From the NCBI GenBank assembly GCA_963210315.1, contig OY723311.1:1054001-1118000 (forward strand): 64,000 nucleotides of DNA. Reading direction: 5' to 3'. Position numbers and translations under genes: made by a program. Of the stretch, positions 22,040-33,523 are shown one piece after another. Source of the DNA: Rhynchopus euleeides. Taxonomy: Eukaryota > Euglenozoa > Diplonemea > Diplonemida > Diplonemidae. Numbering within the stretch: position 1 is the stretch's first letter; the number at the start of each line of letters is the position of its first letter. The notes under the pieces were generated by a model that did no database searches, was not told where the DNA came from, and saw only the letters and a program-made list of their open reading frames with translations.

Positions 22040-23869
22040 ATGGCTTACGATGACGAGGGGCGGGCCTGCGAGGATGATGGGTGGAAGGACGTAGAGCCTC
22101 TTGACACCAGGTCGCACGGCAGCCACGACAAACGCGCCTCCGTCGCCATGAGCGTGAGCAGCATTCTCGGCTCCGCCCATGCCGCTGCGCCCATCCCTGC
22201 GGACGAGGCCCCCACGGGAGGCGACCTGCACCTCTCGGCTGGCGTGAAGAGCGGCAACCCCCTCACGCACGCCACAGAGACGCAGAAGATCCTGCCGCGT
22301 GCTAGCTACTACGACTACTCTGGTGCGGAATCCCCGCCGGAGAAGAGCGACTCGTGGCCCGTCTCCACCCTCTACGTCCTGGCTGTGGAGCTCTGCGAGC
22401 GCCTCGCCTACTATGGGGCGACAGTCGTGTTCTTCACCTACATGCGGACGATGCTTGAGTTCGACCAGAGTGCAGCGAACGCCGTTTACAACTGTTTCAA
22501 CTTCTGGGCCTATGGAGCGTGCCTTATCGGGGGCTACGTGGCAGACACCTACCTGGGGCGGGTGAAGGCGATTGCCGTCTTCGGGATGATCTACACGCTG
22601 GGCTATGCCGCCCTGGTGCTCTCCGCCGTGCACTTCACCTGGAGCAACTACCCCGATGACCCTGCCGATGGGTTCGCCATCCCGGGCTTCGGCATCGCTC
22701 TCTTCTTCATCGGGCTGGGCACAGGGGGGATCAAGTCCAACGTGTCGCCCCTCATGGCGGACCAGATCGAGAACAGGCCCCCCGAGGTGTACGCCAGTGT
22801 CTTCAGGTGGTTCTACTGGTCCATCAACGTGGGGTCCTTCGTGGGCATCCTCACATCCCCCCTGCTGTACGACAACATCGGGGTGAAGAAGCGCACGGAC
22901 CCCTCGGACCCTGAGAGCGACCTCTCCGGGACTGGGTACTGGGCGTCCTTCCTGTTGCCGATGTCGGTCTTCATCTTGTCTCTCCTCATCTTCTTCATCG
23001 GGAGGTACCAAGGCATCTACGTGGAGCACCCTCCGGGTGGCTCCGTTATGTCGCGCTGCTACCGCGCTGCTCTGTTCGCCAGGAGCGAGAGGAGGGCGGC
23101 ACGCGCAGAGGGCGACCTGCAGAGAAGGGAGCACTGGCTGGACTGGGCAAAGGGCTCTCCTGAGTTTGGGCAGAGCGCCTATGAGCTGAAGCTGGCCATA
23201 CGTGCCTGTACCATCTTCCTGTGGTACCCCATCTACTGGATGTGCTACAACCAAAACTTCTCCAACCTTGTTGCCCAGGCAGACCTCTTGGAGCGCCCCA
23301 GCTGGATCGCCTCGGAGGCACTGAATGTTGTGGGCTCTGCGACTCTGATCGTGCTGATCCCTGTGTTTGAGAAGGGCGTGTTCCCCATGCTGCGGCGTGC
23401 CGGGTGCAACCCTCCTCCGCTGGTGCGGATCAGCATCGGGTTTGCGCTCGCCGCAATCGCCATCCTCTACGCCGCAACCCTGGAGTACTACATCCACGAG
23501 AGGGGCTCCTTCACCAGCTCGGGGGACTACATCCCTGATGGGGAGAAGATCACCATCTGGTGGCAGATCCCGCCCTACTTCATCATGGCAACCAGTGAGA
23601 TTTTTGCGAGCGTCGGAGGGCTGGAGTTTGCTTACACCGAATCACCCAACTCGATGAAGAGCCTGGTGATGAGTCTGTACCTCTGCACCAACGCTGTGGG
23701 GTCGCTTCTGGGTATTGCCGTCTCGCCTGCGATGGAACCGCAGAACATGGTGTACGTCTTCTTCTCCCTGGGTGGGACAACGTTGCTGGTTGCAATCTGC
23801 TTCTTTATGCTGTTCCGCAGTCGGTTGACTCGGAGCCAGTACGATGAGATTGGTGGAGAGGACCCGTAG
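22040..23869 (+). CDS. proton-coupled oligopeptide transporter (POT/PTR family), gene 2
   Basis: A 609-residue paralogue of the transporter at 16659, same strand, 3.6 kb downstream, predicted to import short peptides with protons. It keeps ExxER in AVELCERLAYYG, LGRVK, FIGLGTGGIKSNVSPLMADQ and about 12 membrane helices. The N tail (about 110 residues) and C tail are unrelated to gene 1, while the core is highly similar and includes a 140-bp block (23447-23586) identical to 17994-18133. Such blocks embedded in more diverged sequence suggest gene conversion after duplication. No introns. Start at the first ATG of the frame, which follows a CAC/CCACC-rich leader. Confidence 0.92.
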   Translation: MAYDDEGRACEDDGWKDVEPLDTRSHGSHDKRASVAMSVSSILGSAHAAAPIPADEAPTGGDLHLSAGVKSGNPLTHATETQKILPRASYYDYSGAESPPEKSDSWPVSTLYVLAVELCERLAYYGATVVFFTYMRTMLEFDQSAANAVYNCFNFWAYGACLIGGYVADTYLGRVKAIAVFGMIYTLGYAALVLSAVHFTWSNYPDDPADGFAIPGFGIALFFIGLGTGGIKSNVSPLMADQIENRPPEVYASVFRWFYWSINVGSFVGILTSPLLYDNIGVKKRTDPSDPESDLSGTGYWASFLLPMSVFILSLLIFFIGRYQGIYVEHPPGGSVMSRCYRAALFARSERRAARAEGDLQRREHWLDWAKGSPEFGQSAYELKLAIRACTIFLWYPIYWMCYNQNFSNLVAQADLLERPSWIASEALNVVGSATLIVLIPVFEKGVFPMLRRAGCNPPPLVRISIGFALAAIAILYAATLEYYIHERGSFTSSGDYIPDGEKITIWWQIPPYFIMATSEIFASVGGLEFAYTESPNSMKSLVMSLYLCTNAVGSLLGIAVSPAMEPQNMVYVFFSLGGTTLLVAICFFMLFRSRLTRSQYDEIGGEDP

Positions 23870-25984
23870 CAGCACCTGTCACACAGCGCATCTTCGCTCA
23901 TCCCCCCAGAGCCGCCCCATCTACCCCTGCCCCCCTGCCCCTCATCCTAGCTGCATAGTTCTGGCCGTTGCGACAGGCAAAGCCCTCATGGCGCCGTCTT
24001 GCTTGGCAGGTTATCCGGGAAGTAATGCCAGAGTTTGCCAGGAGCCACGCCAAACATCGTTCAAAATCAAATAAAAAATGTCGACGCTTCTGTCAGCCCC
24101 GCAGGGCAGAGCCGAGAAATGTTCAAAGGTTAAGCGGCAGTCGTTCAGAGGTGGGGGGCCCACTCCCGCGCTTCTCCGTGGGAGGTGGCGTGGGTGCTGG
24201 AGGCCGAGCACCGTTGCAGGGCAGCTGTCTGCGCATCGGCGGTTTTGCCGTTGCGCGTGCCCGGCGCTGCCCTGGTTGCTTGCAGCCGCCCAGTGTGCCC
24301 CGCGCAACACTCCTCCCCCCAGGCTCGGTGCTTCCCCTGAGAACTGGACAAAAAGCTGTGAAAGACAACCGAATCAACTGAACGCAGCCCGTATTTTCTT
24401 CCCCCGGAACCGGGCCTTGTCCTCTTTTCCTTGCTTTCCCCGTACCAGACCAGTGCAGGCACAAATGTACTTCTTTTCTGGTTTGGCCTGCATCGCCTTT
24501 TGGCGACGCCACTCACGGGCATGAGTGACCCGCCCAGCGGATGGTTCGTGTGATGTCTTGATTTGTTTGTGTCCGACATGCAGTGGCGATGATGGCTAAG
24601 CGACCCTTCCTTCCCGGAGGACGGTCTCTCCCTTCTGACCGCTGCATGCCTTTGGGGTGGGGGGTGGGGTTGGTGTAATTTTCTTTGACAGGTGTAGCCG
24701 GCTGGAGACATATTTATGTGCCGTATACGAACCCCGCTCTCGAGGAATGGGGTTTGCATTCCAACAAAACGAAATGGAGGCAGCTGTTAGGGTTGCTGTC
24801 ACGTTTTGCTGCCCCTCCCCCCTTCCCCCGCCCGCAATCCTGAATTGCCACCGTAAGAAATGTTTCTGTCAACTCCGTTTCAGAAACACGGGTATTAAAT
24901 CGAATATGGCCGGGTCGGGTGATCTTGGCCTTCACATCGTTGGGTGTGTCATCTCGGTGGTATGCGCTGTGTTATGATATTTGTAATGGCGCTGCTTTTG
25001 TTCTGTGCCTACTGTCCGACTTGACGAGGTTCGAAATGGCCCGAAGTCCCACGGGGTTTCGAGCGGGGAAATCCTGGAATCGGTTCTGAAAAATCCCTGC
25101 ACCGCCATCCAAGTTGGACATGGTATAATTTCGTTCGTTTGTAAATATCGGGTGCGCAGCCACCATGCAAACCTCTTGCGAGCCCGATCACACCATGCCC
25201 CATGTGTGGTGGTCTGAACGGTTTCAAAAACTTCCACACGCTTGGCTCTACAGTGCGCATAACCGGCTAGCAATTTTTGGGTGTCCCACTGGCACACAGT
25301 TTGCACAACAAATCAAATGCACCTCACCGATCTAAGGAATTTCCGCAGCTCGTTTGGCGGAATCTTAAGGCGTTTCCTGGCGTTGTATGGTTTCAACCGA
25401 CAGCAAACCCATTCCAAGCAATCCTGTCTTGGAGTCTTGTGTGTCGGTCTGCTGGTGGGATCATCATACTGCCAGGAGGAACCCAGGCAAAATTGCCCTC
25501 CCCCGGAACCACCTTAATTGAAGGATAACAAAACATCATCCCCACCCCCCACCCTACCCCACCCAGCACCCCCCGCACCTCATGCCAACTTAGCAAAGCA
25601 AAATGTGTCATAGTATCATCCAAAATGGTGAGATGAGCTGCCTTTTCGAGTGCCGTGTTTCTCTGTATTATGTTTGCGTCCGAGGTTTGAGTTCTGAGAA
25701 AAGCCTGCATCCCGCGCCTCCCGCCCGCCCCCTCCTACCCCAACGCAGCGTTCTTGATTCAGTTTTTTTTTGTCGCTGTTGCCCTAACATACGCACACCC
25801 CCTCCAGGCTCCACACCACTCCCTTGCTGTCGATCTCCTCTGTTTTTGCCACGCTTCTCACCACCACCACCACCACCACCACCCCCTCCACAGGCACACC
25901 AATTACACTCGCAATGCAAGGCTGACGCCCCCCTTCCACCGCACGCCCTCCCCCCCCTGGCCCACCTGACCCTCCCACACCACC
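23870..25984. other. intergenic, no gene recognised
   Basis: About 2.1 kb of short frames without domains. The last 250 bases before the next ATG are strongly pyrimidine-rich (CCACCACCACC and TTTTTTTTGTCGC tracts) and end in candidate splice acceptors such as CCCCCTCCACAG. Confidence 0.55.
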
Positions 25985-27799
25985 ATGGCACGGGCACAGC
26001 TGCTCGCTGGTGGGTGCCTTGCCGTCACCGGATACCTCCTCACCGCCAGCATGCTGAACTCCGGGGACACCCCACGCCACGGGCCCGGCACACCGGCACC
26101 CCCTCCACCCCCTCCACCTGCCCCCGCCACACCCACGCCGCACGGCGATGCGGATTACCTCCCGGCATCACCACTCACGATGTTTCCGCTGCAATACACA
26201 GAGCTGGTGGAGCCGCTCGCCGGGGATACGCCGCAGGGTGGCAGCACCACCGCCATGCCCCCTAACTCCTGCCACAGCGTGAAGGCACTGCTGAAGGGGT
26301 ATGCTGTCGAGTCCTGCTTCGACAGCGAGAGGTGTTATGGCGAGGTTCGCATCAGGGCACTCACAGGCTGCGCCGCGGGAGCACAGCGCAAAGTGTCGCA
26401 CAGCCTTCTTTGGGATGCGTGGCTGAAGCGCCACATCGGGCCAGATCTCATCTGGCTGGTTCTGTCCGGGCCTGAGATGGTGTTGGCACCGCAGTCCTTC
26501 GACGCAGCGTCCTGCGCCTACACACTCCGGTTCGCCCTCCGCTCCGCTGGGGAGTACACTGCGAAGTTCCGCCTCCAGCTCACCGACCACTGGGGGGTGA
26601 ATGAGGTGGTGCACAACACCCCGCATTGGAAGAATAAGGATATCGCATGGCTGCCTCGGTATGCCTGCGCAGCGCCTGACCTGACCCCTGCCCGGGGGTC
26701 GCCCTTAGGCAGGTGGGTCAGCCGCCGCCTCTCGCATGCGGGCTATAAGGCAAACCCGAAGCTGCGGGGCAACGAGTGGGAGTGGCAGCCGTATCGGCTG
26801 TCGGGGTCGCTGCCCTCGCCCTCGCCTGCCGAGTTTGCGGGGTGCCTGCGGTCGCTGCGGCGGGGCGGGGAGGTGCTGGGGGTGCGCGTTGTGGGGGATT
26901 CGCAGGCGAGGAGCATATACCACGCGGTGAGGCAGCGGTTGCTGGATATGGAGATCCCATACGACGCCATGCGGGTGAAGGTTGCGAATGCGTCGACATC
27001 GCTTGCCCCGGGTATGGCCAGCAGGGGAGGAGGGGGGGCGGGGAAGAGAGTTGGGGCTTGATATTGGCTATTTTCGGAGCATGTGCTGGCACTCTTTTCA
27101 TCTCCTCTCGTTCTGCTGCAGACATGTCGTTGGGGTATACGCTGGACTCGTACCTTGAGAACCTGAACCTCTCCGATGACAATGTGTTGGTATGCTTGGC
27201 CCGTGCTGCGTTGCGGAGGAGTGGAGGTGGTTGTGGTGTTGGTATTTTTCCCCGCCGAGGGGGCGGGTGCTGCACACACCTCCACGCCAATACAGATCAT
27301 CGGATTCGGTGCACACCCAGCGTCGTGGGGGCAGTGGACATACTCCGACATGCATGTGCACATGCTGAAGGTTGCGGCAGCCCTCTGCAAGCGGCAAGGC
27401 GCGACTGTGTGGTTCGGTGCCCCCGCTTGGCCCAAAGGGAAGCCTGCTAATGTGGCAAAGTTTCGGGTGACCAACGCGCGCCTCGGGATCTTCAACCGAA
27501 TCGCGCAGGAGGCGCTGAAGCCGTGTGACAACGTGAAACATGTGGACTTCTTCCAGCTGTCTCTTCCGCAGCTGAAGCTCTCAAAAGACGGCGCGCACTA
27601 CGACAAGGTATTGCCATGCGATAGCGTTATAATTCTTGACATAACCCGCACACAGTTGTCGCAGATTCAGTTCTGTTTACCGCATTCCACACATAACTCC
27701 CGTTGCCAGGCGAAGGGTTGTGTACTCGAGGGGACACTCTGCGATGCCAGCACACTCACCCAAGCTACAATACAAAGTGTTGTGTTTCTGTTGCTGTAG
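25985..27799 (+). CDS. NXPE/PC-esterase-like GDS protein, membrane-anchored, 4 exons
   Basis: Exons 25985-27011, 27122-27189, 27296-27607 and 27710-27799 join to 498 residues. Residues 6-26 form an N-terminal signal anchor, followed by a Pro-rich stalk, so the body should be lumenal (type II). The catalytic domain shows GDSQAR at 304-309 and KDGAHYD with Asp463 and His466, the Ser-Asp-His layout of the PC-esterase/NXPE/trichome-birefringence-like group, whose known members transfer or remove acyl groups on glycans. Cysteine-rich segment 96-178 probably forms disulfides. Activity on a glycoconjugate in the secretory pathway is inference. Donors are GTATGG, GTATGC and GTATTG. The last exon is the least certain part; its 29 residues have no family match I can name. 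Confidence 0.78.
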
Positions 27800-28429
27800 A
27801 AGTGTCAAAAGGTTCAAAACACCACCGCGCCATATCGGAGGCAGGGGAGACATCGAGGTTGCAGAGGGGTGGGAAGAGAGACCACTGCCCCCCTCCCCCT
27901 TATCCGCACACAGCCCAACCGCCCCTCCTGCCACACAGTCCGTCGTGATGACAACATTTGTAGACCTTCTTTCTGACGCCCTCTGCGAAACGGCTCGTGC
28001 GTGAGAGAAAAACCTCCATCTCCCCCCCCCCCCCCCCCTCACCAGAAGGGCTTGCAGCAAATACCCCAGGGTGGGTTTCCGCGCCACCCGACCTGACCCC
28101 CTAGCCACTAACCGTCCCCTCCAGAACCCTAGCCTGCCCGGCCCAGCCTGATTTCTCCGCTAGAGCTTGTTGGCAGAAAGGTTTCTTCAGGTTGCCCAGA
28201 GGTGAATCAGATGCCCTGTTGCCCGCCCCCCTTCCGTGTGTTTGCGCCTCACACCAATCGCTGGGATAGTTTGTAAGTCGGTTGTCAATCCATTGGATTT
28301 TGGGGGTTCCTTATGTTTGGTGGCCCTTGACCCCGAGCCTTGGTCGTCGCTTATGTTCGGGCAAAGGTTCTTTGGACTCGTGCAGCCCGGCCGTTATCTA
28401 CAGGTCAGCAGGTGCCACTCTGAAGCACA
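27800..28429. other. intergenic, no gene recognised
   Basis: Contains C-runs and short frames; a candidate acceptor (TTATCTACAG) lies 25 bases before the next ATG. No other feature seen. Confidence 0.5.
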
Positions 28430-30535
28430 ATGGCGATGGGTTGGTACGAACGCATCATCTCGCTGGACGGAAAGCTGCAGGGCAAGGCACGCAGCAACAG
28501 AAGGCTGCTGTTCATCATGAGTTGTGGGGTCGGTTTAGTGAACTGCGTGATGATGATCACGACGGACGAGATGTACCCGCAGCTTATTGGTGCCTTCATC
28601 CTGCAGTTAGCGGTCCAGTTCGTGATGATAGCTCTGTGTGTGTGCGGCGTGCACCTGACAGACAACATCGTGCGTGCATACGTCCTGGTGCTTGCTGTCG
28701 TGCTCATTTCCGCGGACATCATCGCCCGGACTATCAGCAGCGCGCCCATGTGGCCAGGCTTTGTGCTCCTTGCAGATCTGTCACTGATGGTGGGTCTCGG
28801 CAGTCGCTTCGCCACGTGGCTGACAGCATTCACTGCCCTGTGGGTCGTCATCAGCATGTTAGAGGGTGTCCTGCGCTTCGGGCTGCTGGACCTTCCCGGC
28901 TCACCACCCGACTCTTTGAGGTTGGAATACATTATCGATGCTGCTGACTGCACAAAGCCGCCGTGTCCGATGAGTGCGGTGCAGGGGCTGACTGAGGTCC
29001 AGATGTCGCTTATCGTTCTGCTTGTCGACTTCGCCGCCACACGCGGGTTCGCAGAGTCTGCCGAGAGGGAGAAGGCGGCCATGGCACGCACCATCGAGAC
29101 TGTGGAGGCGATTGCACACCTTCTGGCGAGCTACGACGTCGGCACCGTGGCGGAGATGCTGGAGGAGGCGGGCGAGGAGGAGCGTCTACCTGCAGCGATG
29201 CATGAAGCGCTTCACAGGCTGGAGCAGAACCTGCGTGCGTACAGGCCGTACCTCCCCGCCGTTCTGCTGGAGCAGCACCAACACTCGCAGTCCGGTGTTT
29301 GTCATTCCTGCGTGCCACCTGCCGCCGCACCCGGTGCGAAGAGCGAGCGCGCAGCACTCGTGTTCACCGACATATGTGCGTCCACATCGATCTGGGAGGC
29401 GGCACCCAACGCGATGAAGATGGCGTTGTCGGTGCACAACATGACAATGCGTTCTGCGCTGTCTGCGTGGGGTGGGTACGAGGTGAAGACGATCGGGGAT
29501 GCCTTCATGGTTGCGTTCGAGGATGCACATGCGGCTGTGTGCTTCGGGCTTGACGTGCAGGAGAAGCTGCTTGAGGCGGAGTGGCCTGCTGCACTGTTGG
29601 AGGTCGGCATCTGCCACCCGACAGAGCTGTGGGGCGGGCTGATGGTGCGTGTCGGTGTGAACGAGGGTCCTGTGACGCTGGAGACGAACACGTTGACCGG
29701 TCGGGTGGACTACTTCGGACACACGGTGAACGTGGCGTCACGCCTCGAGTCTGCGTGTGTGCCTGGTGCAGTTGCGGTGCCTGCCGAGCTGTGGGCGAGT
29801 GTGCGTGGCCTGTCCAGGTGTGTTGGTGCATATGCAGGCAACCAGGTGCTCACCAACCTGAAGGGTGTGAGCGAGCCTGTGCCTGTGCGCAGCGTGTGGT
29901 CTGCCTGCCTGCAGGGCCGTGAGGGCCGTCCTCTGCGGGTCCGTGCACCGTCGCACCGTCCATCCGTCCCACGCACCCCCACGTCCAGCTCGCGCAAGAC
30001 TCAGGACTCAACTGTTGCTGTGGCAACACTCCGCAGCACGTCCATGCCCCACATCGACACTGCACTGGCGGGTGTAGTGCCTCTGCTGGGACAGAGCGGC
30101 GGTGCACTGCTGTCGCTGATCGGCAACAACTTCTTCATCGCGTGGAACGTCGGGAAGACGGTGCCGGCACACGCGGAAAGCGCACTGCGGTTTGCACAGC
30201 GCGTGCTGCAGCACGGTGAAGAACAGCCGGTGGCGACGCTTGGTATCGCGAGCGGGACTGTCGAGCACGGGGACGTAGGAACGGAGCGTCAGCGCTTCGT
30301 AACTGCGACAGGCGGTGCCGTGGAGGCGAGCCTTGCGCTGCGCCGTCTGGCAAATTCTCTGCACATGCGGTGCCTGTACACGGCGGAGACACCACTGGGT
30401 GCTGTGCGCGAGAAACTGCGTTCCACTACAGCACGTGTGCCACTACTCAACGGGACTGGCAGTGTTGTCTACGAGGTGGAACTCTCGCCCCCAGATGACA
30501 AAGACACGGTGTTCTCCGAGGCCCTCGACCGATGA
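28430..30535 (+). CDS. membrane class III adenylate cyclase with degenerate second cyclase domain
   Basis: Makes cAMP from ATP at a membrane. The 701-residue intronless protein has about six hydrophobic helices (residues 25-203), a helical linker (205-285), then a class III cyclase domain (about 305-480). Metal-binding Asp314 (FTDIC) and Asp357 (IGDAF) are present; Lys353 (KTIGD) and Asp427 (VDYFG) are the adenine-recognising pair, where guanylate cyclases carry Glu and Cys, and Asn434/Arg438 (NVASR) are the transition-state residues. A second cyclase-like domain (about 515-685) has lost these: its equivalent loop reads LIGNNFF. It may be regulatory, or the active site may form by homodimerisation of the first domain. 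The topology differs from the single-helix receptor cyclases of trypanosomes. Start at MAMGW, first ATG of the frame. Confidence 0.9.
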   Translation: MAMGWYERIISLDGKLQGKARSNRRLLFIMSCGVGLVNCVMMITTDEMYPQLIGAFILQLAVQFVMIALCVCGVHLTDNIVRAYVLVLAVVLISADIIARTISSAPMWPGFVLLADLSLMVGLGSRFATWLTAFTALWVVISMLEGVLRFGLLDLPGSPPDSLRLEYIIDAADCTKPPCPMSAVQGLTEVQMSLIVLLVDFAATRGFAESAEREKAAMARTIETVEAIAHLLASYDVGTVAEMLEEAGEEERLPAAMHEALHRLEQNLRAYRPYLPAVLLEQHQHSQSGVCHSCVPPAAAPGAKSERAALVFTDICASTSIWEAAPNAMKMALSVHNMTMRSALSAWGGYEVKTIGDAFMVAFEDAHAAVCFGLDVQEKLLEAEWPAALLEVGICHPTELWGGLMVRVGVNEGPVTLETNTLTGRVDYFGHTVNVASRLESACVPGAVAVPAELWASVRGLSRCVGAYAGNQVLTNLKGVSEPVPVRSVWSACLQGREGRPLRVRAPSHRPSVPRTPTSSSRKTQDSTVAVATLRSTSMPHIDTALAGVVPLLGQSGGALLSLIGNNFFIAWNVGKTVPAHAESALRFAQRVLQHGEEQPVATLGIASGTVEHGDVGTERQRFVTATGGAVEASLALRRLANSLHMRCLYTAETPLGAVREKLRSTTARVPLLNGTGSVVYEVELSPPDDKDTVFSEALDR

Positions 30536-31368
30536 TAATCACTGCCAAGGTGCGCCAACGTGAAGTACCTCCCGCTGCCTCTGGGGCCTTCGCTCTGTGT
30601 CGCTGTGTCAAGTGCACATGCCACAGCCCGCTCTTTTCATCCTCTCTTCTGCATCGCTGAGCGAAGGCCCCCACAGGTAGTTATCAGTAAATCAACAAAC
30701 CTACAGGGCCATTTCCATGTCCCCCTGTCAGAAGTGATTGAACCACACGGGCAGGACAGTGTGTCAGTATGAAGGCCCGCAGGTATCCCCTCTCGATGCT
30801 CGCCACCCTACCCCCCCGTCAAGCCAGCCAGTAGCATATTTTGTATAAACGTCTCACTCGCCTTCTGTGATTTTGAGCTGCACTCAAGCGAGTCCGCGGG
30901 AGTGGAGGCGGAGGGCTATTGAGTACAAAAGCCCCAAAAAGGATCGGGTTGGTGCTGCAGATGGTTGAGGTGGTGCGAAAGGCCTTAGCAAGGCACGACG
31001 GTGCACGAACACTCTTCGCTGAGCTCTTTGTATCCGGGCAGAAGAAGCCCCTCAACAACTCCAGCTCTTGAGGTCTCATCTTCCCCCGCCAGCCCTGGAA
31101 GATCTTATGGGCATACATACCTTTACACTACATACTCCGCCTTGGACGTGGCAGGGAGCAGGTCAACGTTCACAGGGTCGCATGGGTCCTGATCGAGGAA
31201 GGGGCAGTGGGAAGGAGTGGCAGAGGGTGGTGTTGTGTCGGTCTCGAGGGAGCGATCCATCAGCAGGGGGTGGGTATTTTCTTCTGTGCCAGCATTGCTG
31301 AATGTGCGGGCCATCATAACACACCCAGAGGCAGAGAGGGTGGGGTGGTGGCACAGCCGTGTTGCCAA
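30536..31368. other. intergenic, no gene recognised
   Basis: About 830 bases without a supported reading frame. Pyrimidine tracts precede the next gene. Confidence 0.5.
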
Positions 31369-33225
31369 ATGGATGTCGATGCAGAGATCGAGCAGCACCT
31401 GGCTCGGTTTGTGCCCCGGGATCGGGCGAGCGGCGTGGACCGCGAGGTCGGAAAGCGATGGTTCGACGCTGTCCGCAGCAGCGACTTCGTCACGATGAAG
31501 GACCTGGTATGCCCCACACCACCGTGAGGACAACACACCGCAGCCCTTCTCAGCCCACACATCACGGGGCGGGCCGCCATCACATCACCCGATACTCTGC
31601 CTTCATGCAGCCACACCCCCACGCTCTTCACACCCCCACCCTCCCACAGCACGAGATCTGCCCTAAGCTGGTGTGGTACCGGGGAGGGGGGACGAGCTAT
31701 GGGTTTATTGGCTCGACTGCGTTGCACTGGGCTGCCGCACGCGGGAGCGACAAGACGGTGCTCTGGCTGCTCCGCCTCGGCGCGGAGATCGACGCCCAGA
31801 ACAACGGCGGGTCCACCCCGCTGCACTCCGCATGCTCCAACGGGCAGCCCTCGACCCTGCGCATCCTGCTGCAGGCAGGGGCCAACGTCACCCTCTGCGA
31901 CTGCTGCGGCGACCTGCCGCAGGACGTGGCCCTGCCATCGCAGGCCAAGCCCCTCAAGGCCCTGGTCAAGGCACACAGCATCGAGGCGACGCTGCGCCTC
32001 ACCCCTGCAGACCAGTGGACAGTGGGCCACATGAAGCAGGCCCTGATCATCGCCAACGTGCCTGTCGCAGGGATCTCCGAGAAAAGCGAGCTGCGCGCCG
32101 CAGTCACAGGGCTGCTGGGATCGCTGCCTGAGCCGCAGATGGACCCCTGCCAGTATCAGGCAGCGCTGAGCGAGGCTGGGCTCTTCCGCCCTGACGTGGT
32201 GGAAGAGGATCCCGAGGATGCTGCAGACCGTGCCGAGGCGGAGGCTGCCGCAGTGCAGGCAAAGGAGAAGGGGAACGAGGCCTACCGGAAGGGGGACACG
32301 AAGACCGCCATCAAGTGGTACACCATGGCGGTTACAATATGCCCGCGAAATGCGGTGTATTTCGCCAACCGCGCTGCAGCCTATATGTATGTATAGATGT
32401 GGGGTTGCCGTGTCGTGTCGTGTTGTTTGGATGATGTCGTGGAACAGTTTCTGGTGGGGGTCTCGAGGCATGCAGCAGTGGTGGTGGGTAGGGGAGGGGC
32501 AACATCATTTTGTTCTGCAGGACGCTGGAGAAGTTCGACCTTGCGCTCAGCGATGGGAAGAAGGCTGTCGAGTGCGACCCCGAGTGGCCCAAAGGGCACT
32601 ACCGCAAAGGGTGCGCCCTTCTGCAGCAGGGACAGGCGATGGAGGCGCTGTGGGCCTTCAGCACGGCATGCAAGGTGTGTTGCGCATGTTGTGATGATGG
32701 CAAATTCTAAAATGCGGATCGCCCCGCCCCCCGCCCCGCACACACAAACACACCGTTGCCACCAACGGGTTGCGCTGCACAACCTCTGGTTTCAAACAAC
32801 ACACCGCTGCCACACGCATGCATGGGTGTGGCGGGGGCACATCTGCACGCAGCGCCTCACCTCTCCTCTCCCTACACCGCCCTTCGCAGCTGAGCCACCC
32901 GCCGACTGCCGAGCTCATCAACGCGCTTGAACATGCCAAGCAGTTGGTCAGTGCGGAGGACGAAGAGGAGGAGGATGAGGACGAAGACATGCGTGACGAC
33001 ATCGACGCAGACATTGCCGCGCGCCTGTCGCACTACACCTCTGCTGGTGTTGGGGTCGGGGACGACGAGCCCGACCCTCCGAGGGTGGTGCCCAGGCACG
33101 ACTGGTTCGACTGCACGCTGTGCGAGAACCGCACACGCGACTACGCCACCACGGATTGCTGTGGGGAGGGCCTCTGTGGGACCTGCAAAAGGCGTGCCTC
33201 TGGATGCCCCTACCGGTGCCGCTGA
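31369..33225 (+). CDS. ankyrin-TPR protein with C-terminal zinc-finger-like Cys cluster, 4 exons
   Basis: Exons 31369-31506, 31650-32386, 32521-32674 and 32890-33225 join to 454 residues. After a 46-residue helical start come two ankyrin repeats (STALHWAAARGS and STPLHSACSNG, about 68-131), a helical segment, and three TPR-like repeats (about 238-342; KEKGNEAYRKGD, YFANRAAAYMTLEKF, GHYRKGCALLQQG) like those of Hsp70/Hsp90 co-chaperones. An acidic run (EDEEEEDEDED) leads to a Cys-rich tail with CTLC, DCCGEGLCGTC and CPYRC, a degenerate RING-like or zinc-ribbon fold. The exon 2-3 join falls inside a TPR and restores it exactly, which supports the model. The third donor is GTGTGT rather than GTATG. 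Likely a scaffold or chaperone adaptor; specific partner unknown. Confidence 0.82.
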
Positions 33226-33523
33226 TTTACACCAGTGTGCTGCCGGGGTGGGGGCCACACGCGCCTCGCCACCTCTTACCTTTAGATCTAATTGGCTTCA
33301 GTATCTGTCGGTGCTGCAACATGATTCAGAGACACGCGTGTGCCGGTGTGCGTTGCCTCTCCCCACCCAGTGCCCTGCAGGAGTTGCTTGGTTCGGTGGT
33401 GCTGTGCTGCCCCCCTTCCCCTGCCCACCCCTGCCCAGCCTGTGGTGTTTGTGAGATGTTGCAGCCAGGCAGGGCGGCCGGGGCGCCACCCGCACCACCC
33501 CGTGGCAGGACAAAGACACAAAG

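Noticed and set aside
21959-23497. 512-codon minus-strand frame
   Set aside because: Antisense shadow of peptide transporter gene 2.
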